Positions 39,292 through 48,189 of a stretch of 64,000 nt of DNA are shown one piece after another. Under the pieces are notes generated by a model, which was given only the letters and a program-made list of their open reading frames with translations, had not been told where the DNA came from and did not search any database. The stretch spans positions 41,113 to 105,112 of the forward strand of contig NZ_CANDNW010000003.1 of assembly GCF_947387525.1 (NCBI RefSeq), in the 5' to 3' direction. Numbering within the stretch: position 1 is the first letter of the stretch; every line of letters starts with the position of its first letter. The translations under genes were made by a program, and so were the position numbers. Source of the DNA: Limosilactobacillus viscerum. GTDB taxonomy: Bacteria > Bacillota > Bacilli > Lactobacillales > Lactobacillaceae.

Positions 39292-39921
39292 ATGGCAAAA
39301 GCAATAAGTGAAGAGTACCTCGACTTATTAGTACGGAGTATCCCTGCTGATACAATTGAACGCGGTGAAGAGCTTTTCTTAAAATTCTGGGAATGTTTTC
39401 CAACGCCGCTAAGTGTAAAACAGATGACAAAAGAGGAACGAGAAACAGTATTAAGCTGGGGGCCGGAAATGCGGTCCCTAATTGCGGGAATTGAACTTGG
39501 ACAGCTGGTTGCCCGCAGTCACCATGAGCTTTGCGGGCATGCTTACTCTAGTCACGTTCTTGGTAAGGAAATGATTGATCATTTTTGCCAAGAAGAGCAG
39601 GAATGTGTGGCAATTGCGTTTACTGACGTTCATAATGACATCATTGACATTACAACCTTATTCCGCGGTGGTCGGAGTGAGTGTATGCTCTATCCGGACC
39701 GCATTTTTGCTGCCGCTCTTCGCCGATCGGCAACCGGGATTGTGATGGTTCATAACCATCCATCGGGGGATGTTCAGCCATCGCCACAGGATAACAGCTT
39801 TGCTAAACGGCTAGAACACGGCTGCCAGGTGCTGGGTTTGCAGATGTTAGATTTTTTAATCGTTGGTCAGGACCGTTATTATAGTTGGCGGGAGGAACAG
39901 CAGGTAAACGGTGAAAGGTAA
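39292..39921 (+). CDS. radC: RadC family JAB/MPN protein
   Basis: UPF0758 protein of 209 residues. Its C-terminal JAB domain has the metal motif in MVHNHPSGDVQPSPQD (HNHPSG and the following D) with the preceding Glu region VAIAFTDVHNDII; the usual LFRGG follows. Despite the name it is not needed for repair in most bacteria and its function is unclear. The ATG at 39292 lies 9 nt behind AGGAGA; an ATG at 39283 is too close to that site. Confidence 0.9.
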   Translation: MAKAISEEYLDLLVRSIPADTIERGEELFLKFWECFPTPLSVKQMTKEERETVLSWGPEMRSLIAGIELGQLVARSHHELCGHAYSSHVLGKEMIDHFCQEEQECVAIAFTDVHNDIIDITTLFRGGRSECMLYPDRIFAAALRRSATGIVMVHNHPSGDVQPSPQDNSFAKRLEHGCQVLGLQMLDFLIVGQDRYYSWREEQQVNGER

Positions 39922-40003
39922 AGAAAAGTTTAATTTATCCGTGTAGGTTTCGCCTTCGTCCGCTAATTAATGTATATTTAAGTTCGTATGTGAACCATGG
40001 CTA

Positions 40004-40025
40004 TGGTATAATATCAACGATATTG
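40004..40025 (+). promoter_or_regulatory. Extended -10 promoter of mreBCD
   Basis: TGGTATAAT (TATAAT 40007-40012) followed by ATCAACGATATT; 21 of 22 bases match the mbl promoter at 8616-8637. Confidence 0.65.
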
Positions 40026-40068
40026 GATAAAATAGATTATTAGTCTTAAAACGAAGGGAAGAAGCAGA

Positions 40069-41070
40069 TTGCTAGGAATCGGAACCAAAAATCTTGGAAT
40101 CGATCTGGGGACCGCTAACACGATTGTTTACCTTGAGGGTAAAGGAATCGTTCTCCGTGAACCTTCAGTAGTTGCTCGTAACGCAAAGACAAACGAAGTA
40201 ATTTCTGTTGGTAGTGATGCACGGGACATGATTGGGCGGACACCAGAAAGTATTGTTGCAATTCGTCCAATGAAGGACGGTGTGATCGCTGACTACGACA
40301 CTACCGTCGCAATGATGAAGTATTACATTGGCAAGGCACTGGGTAATTCAAATGGTAAGCCATACGTAATGGTTTGTGTACCAAGTGGAATTACTGAAGT
40401 TGAAAAGCGGGCGGTAATTGATGCTACTCGTGTCGCTGGTGCACGTGATGCTTACGTAATTGAAGAACCATTTGCTGCCGCCATCGGTGCCGGCCTGCCG
40501 GTAATGGACCCAACTGGTAGTATGGTTGTTGATATTGGTGGTGGGACCACTGATGTTGCTACCATTTCACTTGGTGGGATTGTTTCTAGTCGGTCAATCC
40601 GGATGGCTGGTGACAAGATGAACGATGCCATTGCACAGTACGTTCGTCAAAATATGAACCTCTTAATCGGTGAACGGACAGCAGAAAAGCTGAAGTGGGA
40701 CGTTGGTTCTGCTTCAGTACCTGCTGCTGAAGAAATGGGAACAACTGAAGTTCGTGGCCGGGACCTGGTTACTGGTTTGCCAAAGACGATGGAAGTTTCC
40801 GCTAAGGACGTTTCCGTTGCTCTCCAAGATGTTGTTGAAAATATCATCAACGCCATTAAGGGTACTCTTGAAGAAACTTCTCCAGAAATTGCAGCTGATG
40901 TTATCGACCACGGGATCGTATTGACCGGTGGTGGTGCCTTACTGAAGCACTTACCTGACGTGATTGCTGACGTAACCAAGGTGCCTGTCTTTATTGCTAA
41001 TGATCCACTTGACTGTGTTGCCATTGGTACCGGTGAATCATTGAAGAGCATTGATGTAATGAAGAAGTAG
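40069..41070 (+). CDS. mreB: Rod shape-determining actin MreB
   Basis: Actin homologue that positions the elongation complex. The 333 residues have phosphate loops [13 protein letters not shown] and [13 protein letters not shown] and the adenosine loop [12 protein letters not shown]. It is followed by mreC and mreD, so this is the canonical copy; the gene at 8704 is a diverged paralogue. It starts with TTG at 40069 with GAAGGGAAG upstream; no closer ATG is in frame. Confidence 0.96.
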   Translation: MLGIGTKNLGIDLGTANTIVYLEGKGIVLREPSVVARNAKTNEVISVGSDARDMIGRTPESIVAIRPMKDGVIADYDTTVAMMKYYIGKALGNSNGKPYVMVCVPSGITEVEKRAVIDATRVAGARDAYVIEEPFAAAIGAGLPVMDPTGSMVVDIGGGTTDVATISLGGIVSSRSIRMAGDKMNDAIAQYVRQNMNLLIGERTAEKLKWDVGSASVPAAEEMGTTEVRGRDLVTGLPKTMEVSAKDVSVALQDVVENIINAIKGTLEETSPEIAADVIDHGIVLTGGGALLKHLPDVIADVTKVPVFIANDPLDCVAIGTGESLKSIDVMKK

Positions 41071-41137
41071 ATAGAGAATGATTTAGGAAGCTACTGGTTA
41101 GTAGTAAAATATATATCATTAGATTTGGCTAGTGATA

Positions 41138-41184
41138 GACGGGGCTGGTCGCAAAACGATTTGTTTTGTCTAGCCCCCTTTTAT
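41138..41184 (+). terminator. Hairpin between mreB and mreC
   Basis: GGGGCT-GTCGCAAAAC pairs with GTTTTGTCTAGCCCC, followed by TTTTA. It may uncouple mreB levels from mreCD. Confidence 0.75.
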
Positions 41185-41210
41185 TATCTTGCCCACAATG
41201 GAGGATTATC

Positions 41211-42068
41211 ATGCAAAAGTTCTTTTCCAATCGCCGGTTGGTTATCATTGTGGTAATTCTGGTCGTTTGCTTTGGCCTAATGGCTGGGTCAGTTACAATG
41301 CGGAACCGGCGCAACACACCGCCGTTGATCCAACAATTCGGCAACGATATTGTTGGCTTTGCGGATAGTGCGGTGGCGTTGCCAGTCAACTGGTTGCAAA
41401 CGAGCTTTAGTTCGGTAAATGATTTGATGAATACTTATTCAGAGAACCGTGAATTAAAGCAACAAGTTACGGAATTGGCACAAACCAAGGTGCGTGACCA
41501 AACTCTTGCCCATGAAAACAAACAGCTTAAGCAAGAACTTAAGTTGAAGAAGTCAATGACGGACTATGACACGGTAACTGCGGCCGTCTTAATGCGGACA
41601 CCATCGTCCTGGCAACAACAGTTAGTAATTAACAAGGGACAATCAAGCGGCATTAAGAAAAATATGCCGGTAATGAGTGATGGTGGCTTAATCGGCCGAA
41701 TTGTTGAAGTTAATAAGACTAACAGTAAGGTTGAACTATTAAGTGACACTAACGAGGCGTCAAGTCGTTTTGCCATTTCAATTGGTGGCAAGGGCAACCA
41801 GGTCGTTAACGGAATTATTACCGGATACAATGCTAACCGGAATGAGTTAGTGATGGGACAGGTAAGTTCGAAGGCGAAGGTTACTAAGGGTACCCGGGTC
41901 GTTACCAGCGGAATGGGTGGCGTTACCCCTAAGGGCCTGTATGTTGGTAAGGTTGCACGGGTTGGCAAGGATGATTATGGACTGGCCCAAAAGGTTTATA
42001 TAACCCCCGCAACCAATTTTAACGACATTAACATTGTGACTGTTGCCGAAAGCACTGCACGGGAGTGA
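41211..42068 (+). CDS. mreC: Rod shape-determining protein MreC
   Basis: Membrane-anchored scaffold that links MreB to RodA and PBP2. The 285 residues have one N-terminal membrane helix (about 8-28), a coiled coil (about 60-110; NRELKQQVTELAQTK...) and the C-terminal beta-domain (VLMRTPSSWQQQLVINKG, VTSGMGGVTPKGLYVGKV). The ATG at 41211 follows TGGAGGAT; an upstream in-frame start would lie inside the terminator hairpin. Confidence 0.94.
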   Translation: MQKFFSNRRLVIIVVILVVCFGLMAGSVTMRNRRNTPPLIQQFGNDIVGFADSAVALPVNWLQTSFSSVNDLMNTYSENRELKQQVTELAQTKVRDQTLAHENKQLKQELKLKKSMTDYDTVTAAVLMRTPSSWQQQLVINKGQSSGIKKNMPVMSDGGLIGRIVEVNKTNSKVELLSDTNEASSRFAISIGGKGNQVVNGIITGYNANRNELVMGQVSSKAKVTKGTRVVTSGMGGVTPKGLYVGKVARVGKDDYGLAQKVYITPATNFNDINIVTVAESTARE

Positions 42069-42074
42069 TTACTG

Positions 42075-42611
42075 ATGTATCGACTATCACGATTAAAGTA
42101 TGTTTTCCCAATCGGTCTCTTTGTCTGCCTGTTTTTGGATGGCTCACTTAGCCATGTCTGGGCACCACTCTTTTTCCGCTTCCCATATTCGATGATGAGT
42201 GAATTGGTGCTCTTATGGTTAGTGCTGTCATATTTCTTTGAAAATGGGGTTGATATCCCGTTAATTCCGTTTTCAATTGCGGCCGGAGTCGTGGCGGACC
42301 TTTACAGTTCTGGTGTTCTCGGTCTATACATGGTTCTATTTCCGTGTATTGTGGCACTAACCAGGTTGCTAGCGCACTACTTCAGTGACTCGTTTTTAAC
42401 AGCAATTATGATCTTCTTTATTGATATTGTTGTTTTTGCAACGGTTAATTATTGTGCGTACTACATGGTTGGGATTACGAGTGTTAACTTTGGCGACTAC
42501 TTAGCATTCTCATTAGCGCCGACTTTAGCACTGAATTTGATTTACTTCGTCGTCCTGTACTGGCCAATCCAGTCACTATATTCATGGGCAACGAGTGAAA
42601 AAACTGCTTAA
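42075..42611 (+). CDS. mreD: Rod shape-determining protein MreD
   Basis: Polytopic partner of MreC. The 178 residues form about five membrane helices with little polar sequence, normal for the family. It starts 6 nt after mreC and ends the mre operon. Confidence 0.9.
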   Translation: MYRLSRLKYVFPIGLFVCLFLDGSLSHVWAPLFFRFPYSMMSELVLLWLVLSYFFENGVDIPLIPFSIAAGVVADLYSSGVLGLYMVLFPCIVALTRLLAHYFSDSFLTAIMIFFIDIVVFATVNYCAYYMVGITSVNFGDYLAFSLAPTLALNLIYFVVLYWPIQSLYSWATSEKTA

Positions 42612-42617
42612 TTGTTC

Positions 42618-42646
42618 TTGACATTAAAATATAATGAGTGTATTGT
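42618..42646 (+). promoter_or_regulatory. Promoter of the T-box/ABC transporter operon
   Basis: TTGACA (42618-42623), 17 nt, TATTGT (42641-42646). Confidence 0.65.
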
Positions 42647-42659
42647 GTAAACAATCAAT

Positions 42660-42922
42660 AAAGCGAATGACAATGAACAGACTAGTAAAGTGTTCTTAGT
42701 TGCGAAGAGAGTCTCGGTTGATGGGAAGAGACCTGCTAAAGCACTTGAATCACATCTGTGAGTTGATCTTCTGAATTCCAGTAGGAAGGTCCGGGGTCGC
42801 CCGTTACAGCACGGAGTTTATTTTATGAACTCACTAAGGTCAGCTTTCGTGAGGGAGCTGATAAGATGAGGTGGAACCGCGGAAACGCCCTCGTAGCCAG
42901 TTTGGCTCGAGGGTGTTTTTTA
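42660..42922 (+). promoter_or_regulatory. T-box riboswitch, specifier probably CAC (His)
   Basis: Full T-box leader: AGTAA in stem I, AGAGAG/AAGAGAC apical part, specifier in GAAT-CAC-A (CAC 42751-42753), the same register as the GTA of the valS leader here, T-box AGGTGGAACCGCGG (42869-42882) and terminator AACGCCCTCG/CGAGGGTGTT with TTTTTT. The CAC points to tRNA-His. One caution: UGGA would pair with discriminator U73, while bacterial tRNA-His has C73. Confidence 0.75.
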
Positions 42923-42962
42923 TTTACCATTTCATTAGTGAAAGTAAAGTGAACTTGCTGAG

Positions 42963-43049
42963 GTGGTTATTGTGAAGTAACCACAAAAAGAGGTGGCACC
43001 ACGATTGATTCGTCCTCTAGAACTAGTTATTAGTTCTAGAGGATTTTTT
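42963..43049 (+). promoter_or_regulatory. Second antiterminator/terminator module without stem I
   Basis: After the first terminator comes a 7-bp hairpin GTGGTTA/TAACCAC, a second T-box AGGTGGCACCACGA (42991-43004) and a second terminator CCTCTAGAACTA/TAGTTCTAGAGG with TTTTTT. There is no second stem I or specifier. The two modules with the leader promoter and downstream ribosome site fill the 42612-43090 gap. Confidence 0.72.
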
Positions 43050-43090
43050 GTTTACACCATTCGCTCAGTGAAGAGAAGGAGGAAATTTAT

Positions 43091-43738
43091 ATGTCTGCGC
43101 AATATGTTTCATCAATTTTACCGTCATTATTCCAGGGGGCGTCGTTAACCCTACAGATCTTCTTTTGGACGTTAATCGGTTCCTTACCGCTGGGGATCCT
43201 TGTTAGTATCGGTTTGATTTCTAAGATTCGGCCATTAAAGTGGATCCTAGAAATTTATGTTTGGCTGATGCGGGGGACGCCATTATTACTGCAATTAATC
43301 TTTGTTTTCTATGGTTTACCAATTATTGGCATTGTCTTCCAGCGTTACGATGCTGCTTTAGTCGCCTTCATTCTAAACTACGCCGCATACTTTGCTGAAA
43401 TTTTCCGTGGTGGTTTTCAAGCCATTGATGAAGGACAATTTGAAGCGGCTCGTGTGCTACGGCTGAACTACTGGCAAACACTCCGTAAGATTGTAATTCC
43501 CCAAGTGGTTAAGATTGTAATCCCGTCAATTGGGAATGAAGTGATTAACCTGGTAAAGGATTCATCATTAGTTTACGTAATTGGACTTGGTGACTTGCTC
43601 CGGGCCGGAAACGTAGCAACTTCACGGGACGTTACCTTGGTACCATTACTGTTAGTCGGTTTGATTTACTTAATCCTTGTCGGAATTTGCACCATTGTTC
43701 TGCGGAAGGTTGAACAACGGTATGCTTACTTTAAGTAG
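43091..43738 (+). CDS. Amino-acid ABC transporter permease (probably His)
   Basis: HisM/GlnP-type inner-membrane permease of 215 residues with five membrane helices. The cytoplasmic coupling loop EAARVLRLNYWQTLRKIVIPQ is the EAA motif of polar amino-acid importers, and LMRGTPLLLQLIFVFYG is also typical. Substrate is inferred as histidine from the T-box specifier. GAAGGAGG stands before the ATG. Confidence 0.88.
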   Translation: MSAQYVSSILPSLFQGASLTLQIFFWTLIGSLPLGILVSIGLISKIRPLKWILEIYVWLMRGTPLLLQLIFVFYGLPIIGIVFQRYDAALVAFILNYAAYFAEIFRGGFQAIDEGQFEAARVLRLNYWQTLRKIVIPQVVKIVIPSIGNEVINLVKDSSLVYVIGLGDLLRAGNVATSRDVTLVPLLLVGLIYLILVGICTIVLRKVEQRYAYFK

Positions 43739-43749
43739 GAGGGGTCGCA

Positions 43750-44427
43750 ATGTTAGAAGTTAAGAATTTAAAAAAGAGCTTTGGCAATCGGGTAATCTTG
43801 GATAATGTTAACCTGACAGTTAAAGATGGTGAAATTTTAAGTATTGTTGGTCCTTCTGGTGCCGGTAAAACGACCCTCTTGCGGTGTATCACCGGTTTGG
43901 AAACTGCCGATAGTGGTCAATTCTTGATTGATGGTCAGGCCTTTGACCCCCAAGGAAATGAAGAAACAGACCGGGTAATTGGGGTTGTCTTCCAAGATTA
44001 CAACCTTTTTCCTAACCTTTCCGTAATGGAAAACATTACGTTAGCACCAACAATGGTCCTTAAGAAGGATAAGGCAACGGCTGAAAAAGAAGCAAAGGAA
44101 TTACTTGATGAATTAGGACTAGATGATAAGGGCAGCCTGTACCCATACCAACTTTCTGGTGGGCAAAAGCAACGGGTTGCGATTGCGCGGGCATTAGCAA
44201 TGAAGCCGAAGATCCTTTGCTATGACGAACCAACATCCGCATTAGACCCAACCATGCGGAAGGAAGTCGCCAAGATTATTTTGGGCCTAAAGAAGGATGG
44301 AATGACCCAACTGGTTGTTACTCACGATTTCACGTTTGCGGATACAATTGCTGATGACATTTTGAAGGTTAAGGCCTTGGACAAGTCCCTTAACCAGGTG
44401 CAAGATGTTGAGAACCAAGAAAATTAA
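43750..44427 (+). CDS. Amino-acid ABC transporter ATP-binding protein
   Basis: ATPase that drives uptake. The 225 residues contain Walker A GPSGAGKTT, the Q-loop VVFQDYNLFPNLS, the signature LSGGQKQRVAIARAL, Walker B LCYDEPTSALDP and the switch His in VVTHDFTFA. It is a little shorter than typical GlnQ proteins, ending soon after the switch His. It lies 12 nt after the permease gene. Confidence 0.92.
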   Translation: MLEVKNLKKSFGNRVILDNVNLTVKDGEILSIVGPSGAGKTTLLRCITGLETADSGQFLIDGQAFDPQGNEETDRVIGVVFQDYNLFPNLSVMENITLAPTMVLKKDKATAEKEAKELLDELGLDDKGSLYPYQLSGGQKQRVAIARALAMKPKILCYDEPTSALDPTMRKEVAKIILGLKKDGMTQLVVTHDFTFADTIADDILKVKALDKSLNQVQDVENQEN

Positions 44428-44450
44428 CTACGGAAGAGAGGAAGAGGCAT

Positions 44451-45299
44451 ATGAAAAAGATTAAAGCAATCTGGTTGCTGCTGCTCCTCGTCGTTCCGAT
44501 GTTCTTGCTTGGCGGGTGTGAGAGTGTTACCACGCGTGCTAATACCCAGGACACCTGGTCACGAATCCAACGGCGGGGAAAGGTTACGATTGGCCTTGAC
44601 GACAGCTTTGTTCCAATGGGTTTCCGGCAAAAGAATGGTAAATTAGTTGGTTACGATATTGACCTTGCAAAGGCAGTTTTCAAGCAATACGGGATTAAAG
44701 TTGACTTTCAAACCATTGACTGGTCAATGAAGGAAACAGAGCTGAAAAATGGGACCATTGACCTATTATGGAATGGTTACTCAATCAACCCTGACCGACA
44801 GAAGAAGGTTGCCTTTAGCCGCCCATACTTAAAGAACCGGCAAGTTCTGGTTACTAAGAAGAGCAGCCACATTAACAACCTGAATGACATGGCTGGAAAA
44901 TCCCTCGGGGTCCAAAACGGGTCGACTGGTCAATCCGTACTTGACGCTAAGCCAAAGCTATTAAAGGATAAAATTAAAAATAAGTCGGCGGTTCTCTATG
45001 ATACGTTCCCAGATGCGTTTATTGATTTGAACGCCAACCGGATTCAGGGAATCCTAATGGACCAAGTTTATGCTGACTACTACGTTAACCACCAAAAGGA
45101 CAAGAATTCATACCGGGTATATGATACAAAAGAATTACCTGCTGAATACTTTGGTGTCGGAATGCGGAAGGGTGACAAGACATTACGGAAGAAGATTAAC
45201 CGTGGCCTTGGTAACCTCCAAAAGAATGGTCAGCTAAGAAAGATTAACGAAAAGTGGTTCGGCTCCAACAGTAACTACCTAGGATCCGATAATGACTAA
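44451..45299 (+). CDS. Amino-acid ABC transporter substrate-binding lipoprotein
   Basis: Family 3 solute-binding protein of 282 residues. It has a lipoprotein signal (residues 1-22) with lipobox LGGC and lipidated C23. The mature part shows the family signature GYDIDLAKAVFKQYGI and the FSRPYLKNRQVLV hinge segment. Together with the two genes upstream it forms a complete importer; no amino acid can be assigned from its sequence by eye. Confidence 0.92.
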   Translation: MKKIKAIWLLLLLVVPMFLLGGCESVTTRANTQDTWSRIQRRGKVTIGLDDSFVPMGFRQKNGKLVGYDIDLAKAVFKQYGIKVDFQTIDWSMKETELKNGTIDLLWNGYSINPDRQKKVAFSRPYLKNRQVLVTKKSSHINNLNDMAGKSLGVQNGSTGQSVLDAKPKLLKDKIKNKSAVLYDTFPDAFIDLNANRIQGILMDQVYADYYVNHQKDKNSYRVYDTKELPAEYFGVGMRKGDKTLRKKINRGLGNLQKNGQLRKINEKWFGSNSNYLGSDND

Positions 45300-45305
45300 A
45301 AAATA

Positions 45306-45350
45306 ATTAAGCCTACTGGCGACCAAAATGAGGTGTCCGTAGGCTTTTTT
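45306..45350 (+). terminator. Terminator of the transporter operon
   Basis: AAGCCTAC-GG pairs with CC-GTAGGCTT, followed by TTTTTA. Confidence 0.85.
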
Positions 45351-45478
45351 AGTGGACGAGGATTTGATTTGGGGCCATTTTGTGTTAGTTTTAAGCATCG
45401 CAGAGCATATCCCGTGGCTTGGTGAAGCGAGCTCATTCAACCAGGTTGGTGCCACAGCTTTCAATACCACGGAATAGT

Positions 45479-45507
45479 TTGAAATTGGCTACTATTTAAC
45501 GTATCAT
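45479..45507 (+). promoter_or_regulatory. ymfF promoter
   Basis: TTGAAA (45479-45484), 17 nt, TATCAT (45502-45507). Confidence 0.6.
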
Positions 45508-45551
45508 TATTCAGTACGCAACCGAATATTCGTAAAGGGAGTATGATTTTC

Positions 45552-46799
45552 ATGCATTACAACCTCGCTTCGGGGGTTAACTTGGACGTTGTTCCAAGCA
45601 AGAAGTTCAATATGAACCAAATCCTAATTAATTTTGCGACGCCGCAAACATTTGATAATGCGACGGCGCGCAACCTCCTGGCTAATTTATTGGAAACCAG
45701 TACCAAGAAATACCCAACCCAAACAGCGCTGGCTGACCAGTTAGCTAAGCAGTATGGTACTTACCTTAGCATGGGTGTTACTCGGGTTGGTCGGCTTCAC
45801 TGTGTCCGCCTTAAGGCTAGCTTTATTAATGACCGGTTAGCAAACAGTGAATTATTTGAAAAAGTGGTCGCATTAATTAACGAGATTCTGTTTAACCCGC
45901 TAGTTAATAATGGTCAGTTTGACCAGGAAACATTTGACCGGCAGGCAATTAACCTAAAGAGCACGATTAATAGTTACTATGATGATAAACAATTCTGGGC
46001 TGCTCGGCGGTTATTGGACCTTTATTATCGCGATGGTACAGTGATGCGGGTACCAAGCTTCGGTCGGAGCCAAGAAATTGATAAACTAACCGCTGCTGGT
46101 GTTTACCAAACCTACCAGGAAATGATTGCCAACGACCGGGTTGATATTCTCTTCCTTGGTGATGTTGATGCGGAGCAAGTGAAGGCCGCGTTTGCTAAGA
46201 TGCCGTTTGCTGACCGGACAATCAACCACCAGGAAGTGCTATATCACCAGCCGTTATATAAGCAGGTTCAACGGCAGGTTGAGTACCAGCCAGTTAGTCA
46301 AGCAAAGCTGAACCTTGGTTACCAATTGCCACTCTATAGTGGAAAAGAACTGTACTATGCCGGACTGGTCTTTAATGACCTCTTTGGTGGTAGTCCGTAT
46401 TCAAAGCTGTACGTTAATATTCGTGAACGTGCCAGCTTGGCATACTATGCTGCTAGTCGCTTGATGCCGTTTAATGGTCTTTTGAGTGTTCAATCGGGGA
46501 TTGACTCCCGTCAGGCTTCACGGGTAGAAAAGCTAATTGACCAGCAATTACTCGCACTCCAGCATGGTCAGTTTACGGATGAACAATTTGAAGAGGTTAA
46601 GAGCGGCTTAATTAACCAGTACTTGTCCAGTAATGACTTGGCTGGAAATATCCTTGGTCGGCGGTTGGCAAACCAATTACTTGGCTTGCCAACGCAGGAT
46701 GAAACAGCCCAAATTAATGCAGTAACGAGGGACCAAGTAGTTCAGGTTGCACAAATGTTAAACAAGCAAGCAGTATACTTATTAAGTGGTGAGAATTAA
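45552..46799 (+). CDS. ymfF: M16-family protein, inactive type (YmfF-like)
   Basis: A 415-residue insulinase-fold protein of the M16C group. It lacks the HxxEH zinc motif: at that place it has NLLETSTKKYPTQTALADQL. The second half keeps the fold (FNDLFGGSPYSKLYVNIRERASLAYYAAS). In B. subtilis and relatives YmfF pairs with the active YmfH, encoded here 5 nt downstream, presumably as a heterodimer. The ATG at 45552 is preferred because the ATG at 45543 touches the AAGGGAG site. Confidence 0.85.
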   Translation: MHYNLASGVNLDVVPSKKFNMNQILINFATPQTFDNATARNLLANLLETSTKKYPTQTALADQLAKQYGTYLSMGVTRVGRLHCVRLKASFINDRLANSELFEKVVALINEILFNPLVNNGQFDQETFDRQAINLKSTINSYYDDKQFWAARRLLDLYYRDGTVMRVPSFGRSQEIDKLTAAGVYQTYQEMIANDRVDILFLGDVDAEQVKAAFAKMPFADRTINHQEVLYHQPLYKQVQRQVEYQPVSQAKLNLGYQLPLYSGKELYYAGLVFNDLFGGSPYSKLYVNIRERASLAYYAASRLMPFNGLLSVQSGIDSRQASRVEKLIDQQLLALQHGQFTDEQFEEVKSGLINQYLSSNDLAGNILGRRLANQLLGLPTQDETAQINAVTRDQVVQVAQMLNKQAVYLLSGEN

Positions 46800-46804
46800 A
46801 ATAA

Positions 46805-48103
46805 ATGGACAATTATCTTTATCAAGAATTTAACCGGTCAATCTACCGGAAAACCTTAGAAAATGGACTTAAAGTACAATTGATGCCCATGGCTGAATTT
46901 AACAAGACATACGCCATCATGACCACCGACTTTGGTTCAATTGATAATCACTTTGTTCCGTACCAACAAGAAGAACCGGTTCAGGTACCAGATGGTGTTG
47001 CACACTTTTTAGAGCATAAGCTTTTTGAAAAAAAGGATCACGACGCTTTTGACCTGTTTGGCAAGCTCGGGGCCGACTCGAATGCGTTTACTAGTTTTAC
47101 CCAAACTAGTTACCTCTTTTCGACCACTAGCCACCTGCGGGAAAATTTGGATATCCTGTTAGATTTTGTGCAAGACCCATACTTTACTGACGAGACGGTG
47201 CAAAAAGAGCAGGGAATAATCGGCCAAGAGATTCAAATGTACAATGATGATCCTAGCTGGCGCCTTTACCTGGGAATGCTAGGCAACCTCTACCCCCATG
47301 ACCCGATGCATATTGATATTGCGGGGACGGTTGATTCAATTAGTAAAATCACGCCGAAAATTTTATTTGATTGCTACCGGACCTTTTACCAGCCAAGCAA
47401 TATGAACTTATTACTGGTTGGTAAGCTGGACCCGGCTGAAACGATGGGCTGGATTGAGGACAACCAGGCGAAAAAAGAGTTTGCACCACAGGAAAAGCCC
47501 CGTCGTTTCTTTGAATTGAATGATCCGAGTGGTCACGATGTAATTCCGTTCCGCTCCTTGACAATGGACGTTAACCGACCGAAGGCAATGGTTGGAATAC
47601 GGGGGTTAAAGACTTTTGACGATGGTCATGAGCGGCTTAAGTATAAGTTAGCGGTGGACCTGCTCTTGGACCTACTGCTTGATGACACCTCTGATAACTA
47701 CCTCCGCCTGTATGACCAGGGGATTATTGATGATTCCTTTGGTTATAACTTTGATATGACCCGTGCTTTCCACTTTGCTTATATCAGTACGAACACCAAC
47801 CAACGTGAAAAATTTGCTGATGAAGTGATGGCTATTTTGGATAATGCGGATGAAGAAATTGATCGGGCAGCAGACCACTTTGAAGGAATTAAGCGGGCGG
47901 AAATTGGCCGGCTAATTAGTCTGCTTGATTCACCAGAGGCAATCGGCAACCGGTATGCTGGCGATCTTTTTGCGGGTGCCAACCTGATGGATGAAATTCG
48001 CATGATGAAAGAACTGCAACTGGCGGACCTTCACCAGGCGGCAAAGGACTTTGTTAACCCTGCGGGGATGTCAGTTTACCAAATTGTTTCTCAGCACCAA
48101 TAA
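46805..48103 (+). CDS. ymfH: M16-family zinc peptidase (YmfH-like)
   Basis: A 432-residue insulinase-type peptidase with the intact inverted zinc motif HFLEH in GVAHFLEHKLFEKKD and the downstream Glu in EQGIIGQEIQMYNDD. Its substrate is unknown. It follows its inactive partner by 5 nt. The ymfF-ymfH-rodZ-pgsA-cinA-recA-rny order is the common Firmicute arrangement. Confidence 0.9.
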   Translation: MDNYLYQEFNRSIYRKTLENGLKVQLMPMAEFNKTYAIMTTDFGSIDNHFVPYQQEEPVQVPDGVAHFLEHKLFEKKDHDAFDLFGKLGADSNAFTSFTQTSYLFSTTSHLRENLDILLDFVQDPYFTDETVQKEQGIIGQEIQMYNDDPSWRLYLGMLGNLYPHDPMHIDIAGTVDSISKITPKILFDCYRTFYQPSNMNLLLVGKLDPAETMGWIEDNQAKKEFAPQEKPRRFFELNDPSGHDVIPFRSLTMDVNRPKAMVGIRGLKTFDDGHERLKYKLAVDLLLDLLLDDTSDNYLRLYDQGIIDDSFGYNFDMTRAFHFAYISTNTNQREKFADEVMAILDNADEEIDRAADHFEGIKRAEIGRLISLLDSPEAIGNRYAGDLFAGANLMDEIRMMKELQLADLHQAAKDFVNPAGMSVYQIVSQHQ

Positions 48104-48141
48104 TTGATAGATTTTCTTAACTTTCACAAACGGGACAGCAT

Positions 48142-48149
48142 GATATAAT
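48142..48149 (+). promoter_or_regulatory. rodZ promoter -10 element
   Basis: TGATATAAT (TATAAT 48144-48149), an extended -10 directly followed by G; the -35 is weak (TTTCAC). The element shows that an ATG at 48148 cannot be the rodZ start. Confidence 0.55.
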
Positions 48150-48189
48150 GTCCAGTGAGAAAAATAATGAAATTAATGGAGATAAGATA

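Noticed and set aside
39930-39950. AraR-like TTTATCCGTGTA upstream of mreB
   Set aside because: Only the left half matches, it is not in a promoter, and the gene has no link to arabinose.
41166-41210. Longer mreC start
   Set aside because: It lies in the mreB-mreC terminator hairpin; GGAGG points to 41211.
48148-48189. Earlier ATG for rodZ (14 more codons)
   Set aside because: It overlaps the -10 TATAAT and would have no ribosome site; the ATG at 48190 has TGGAG.
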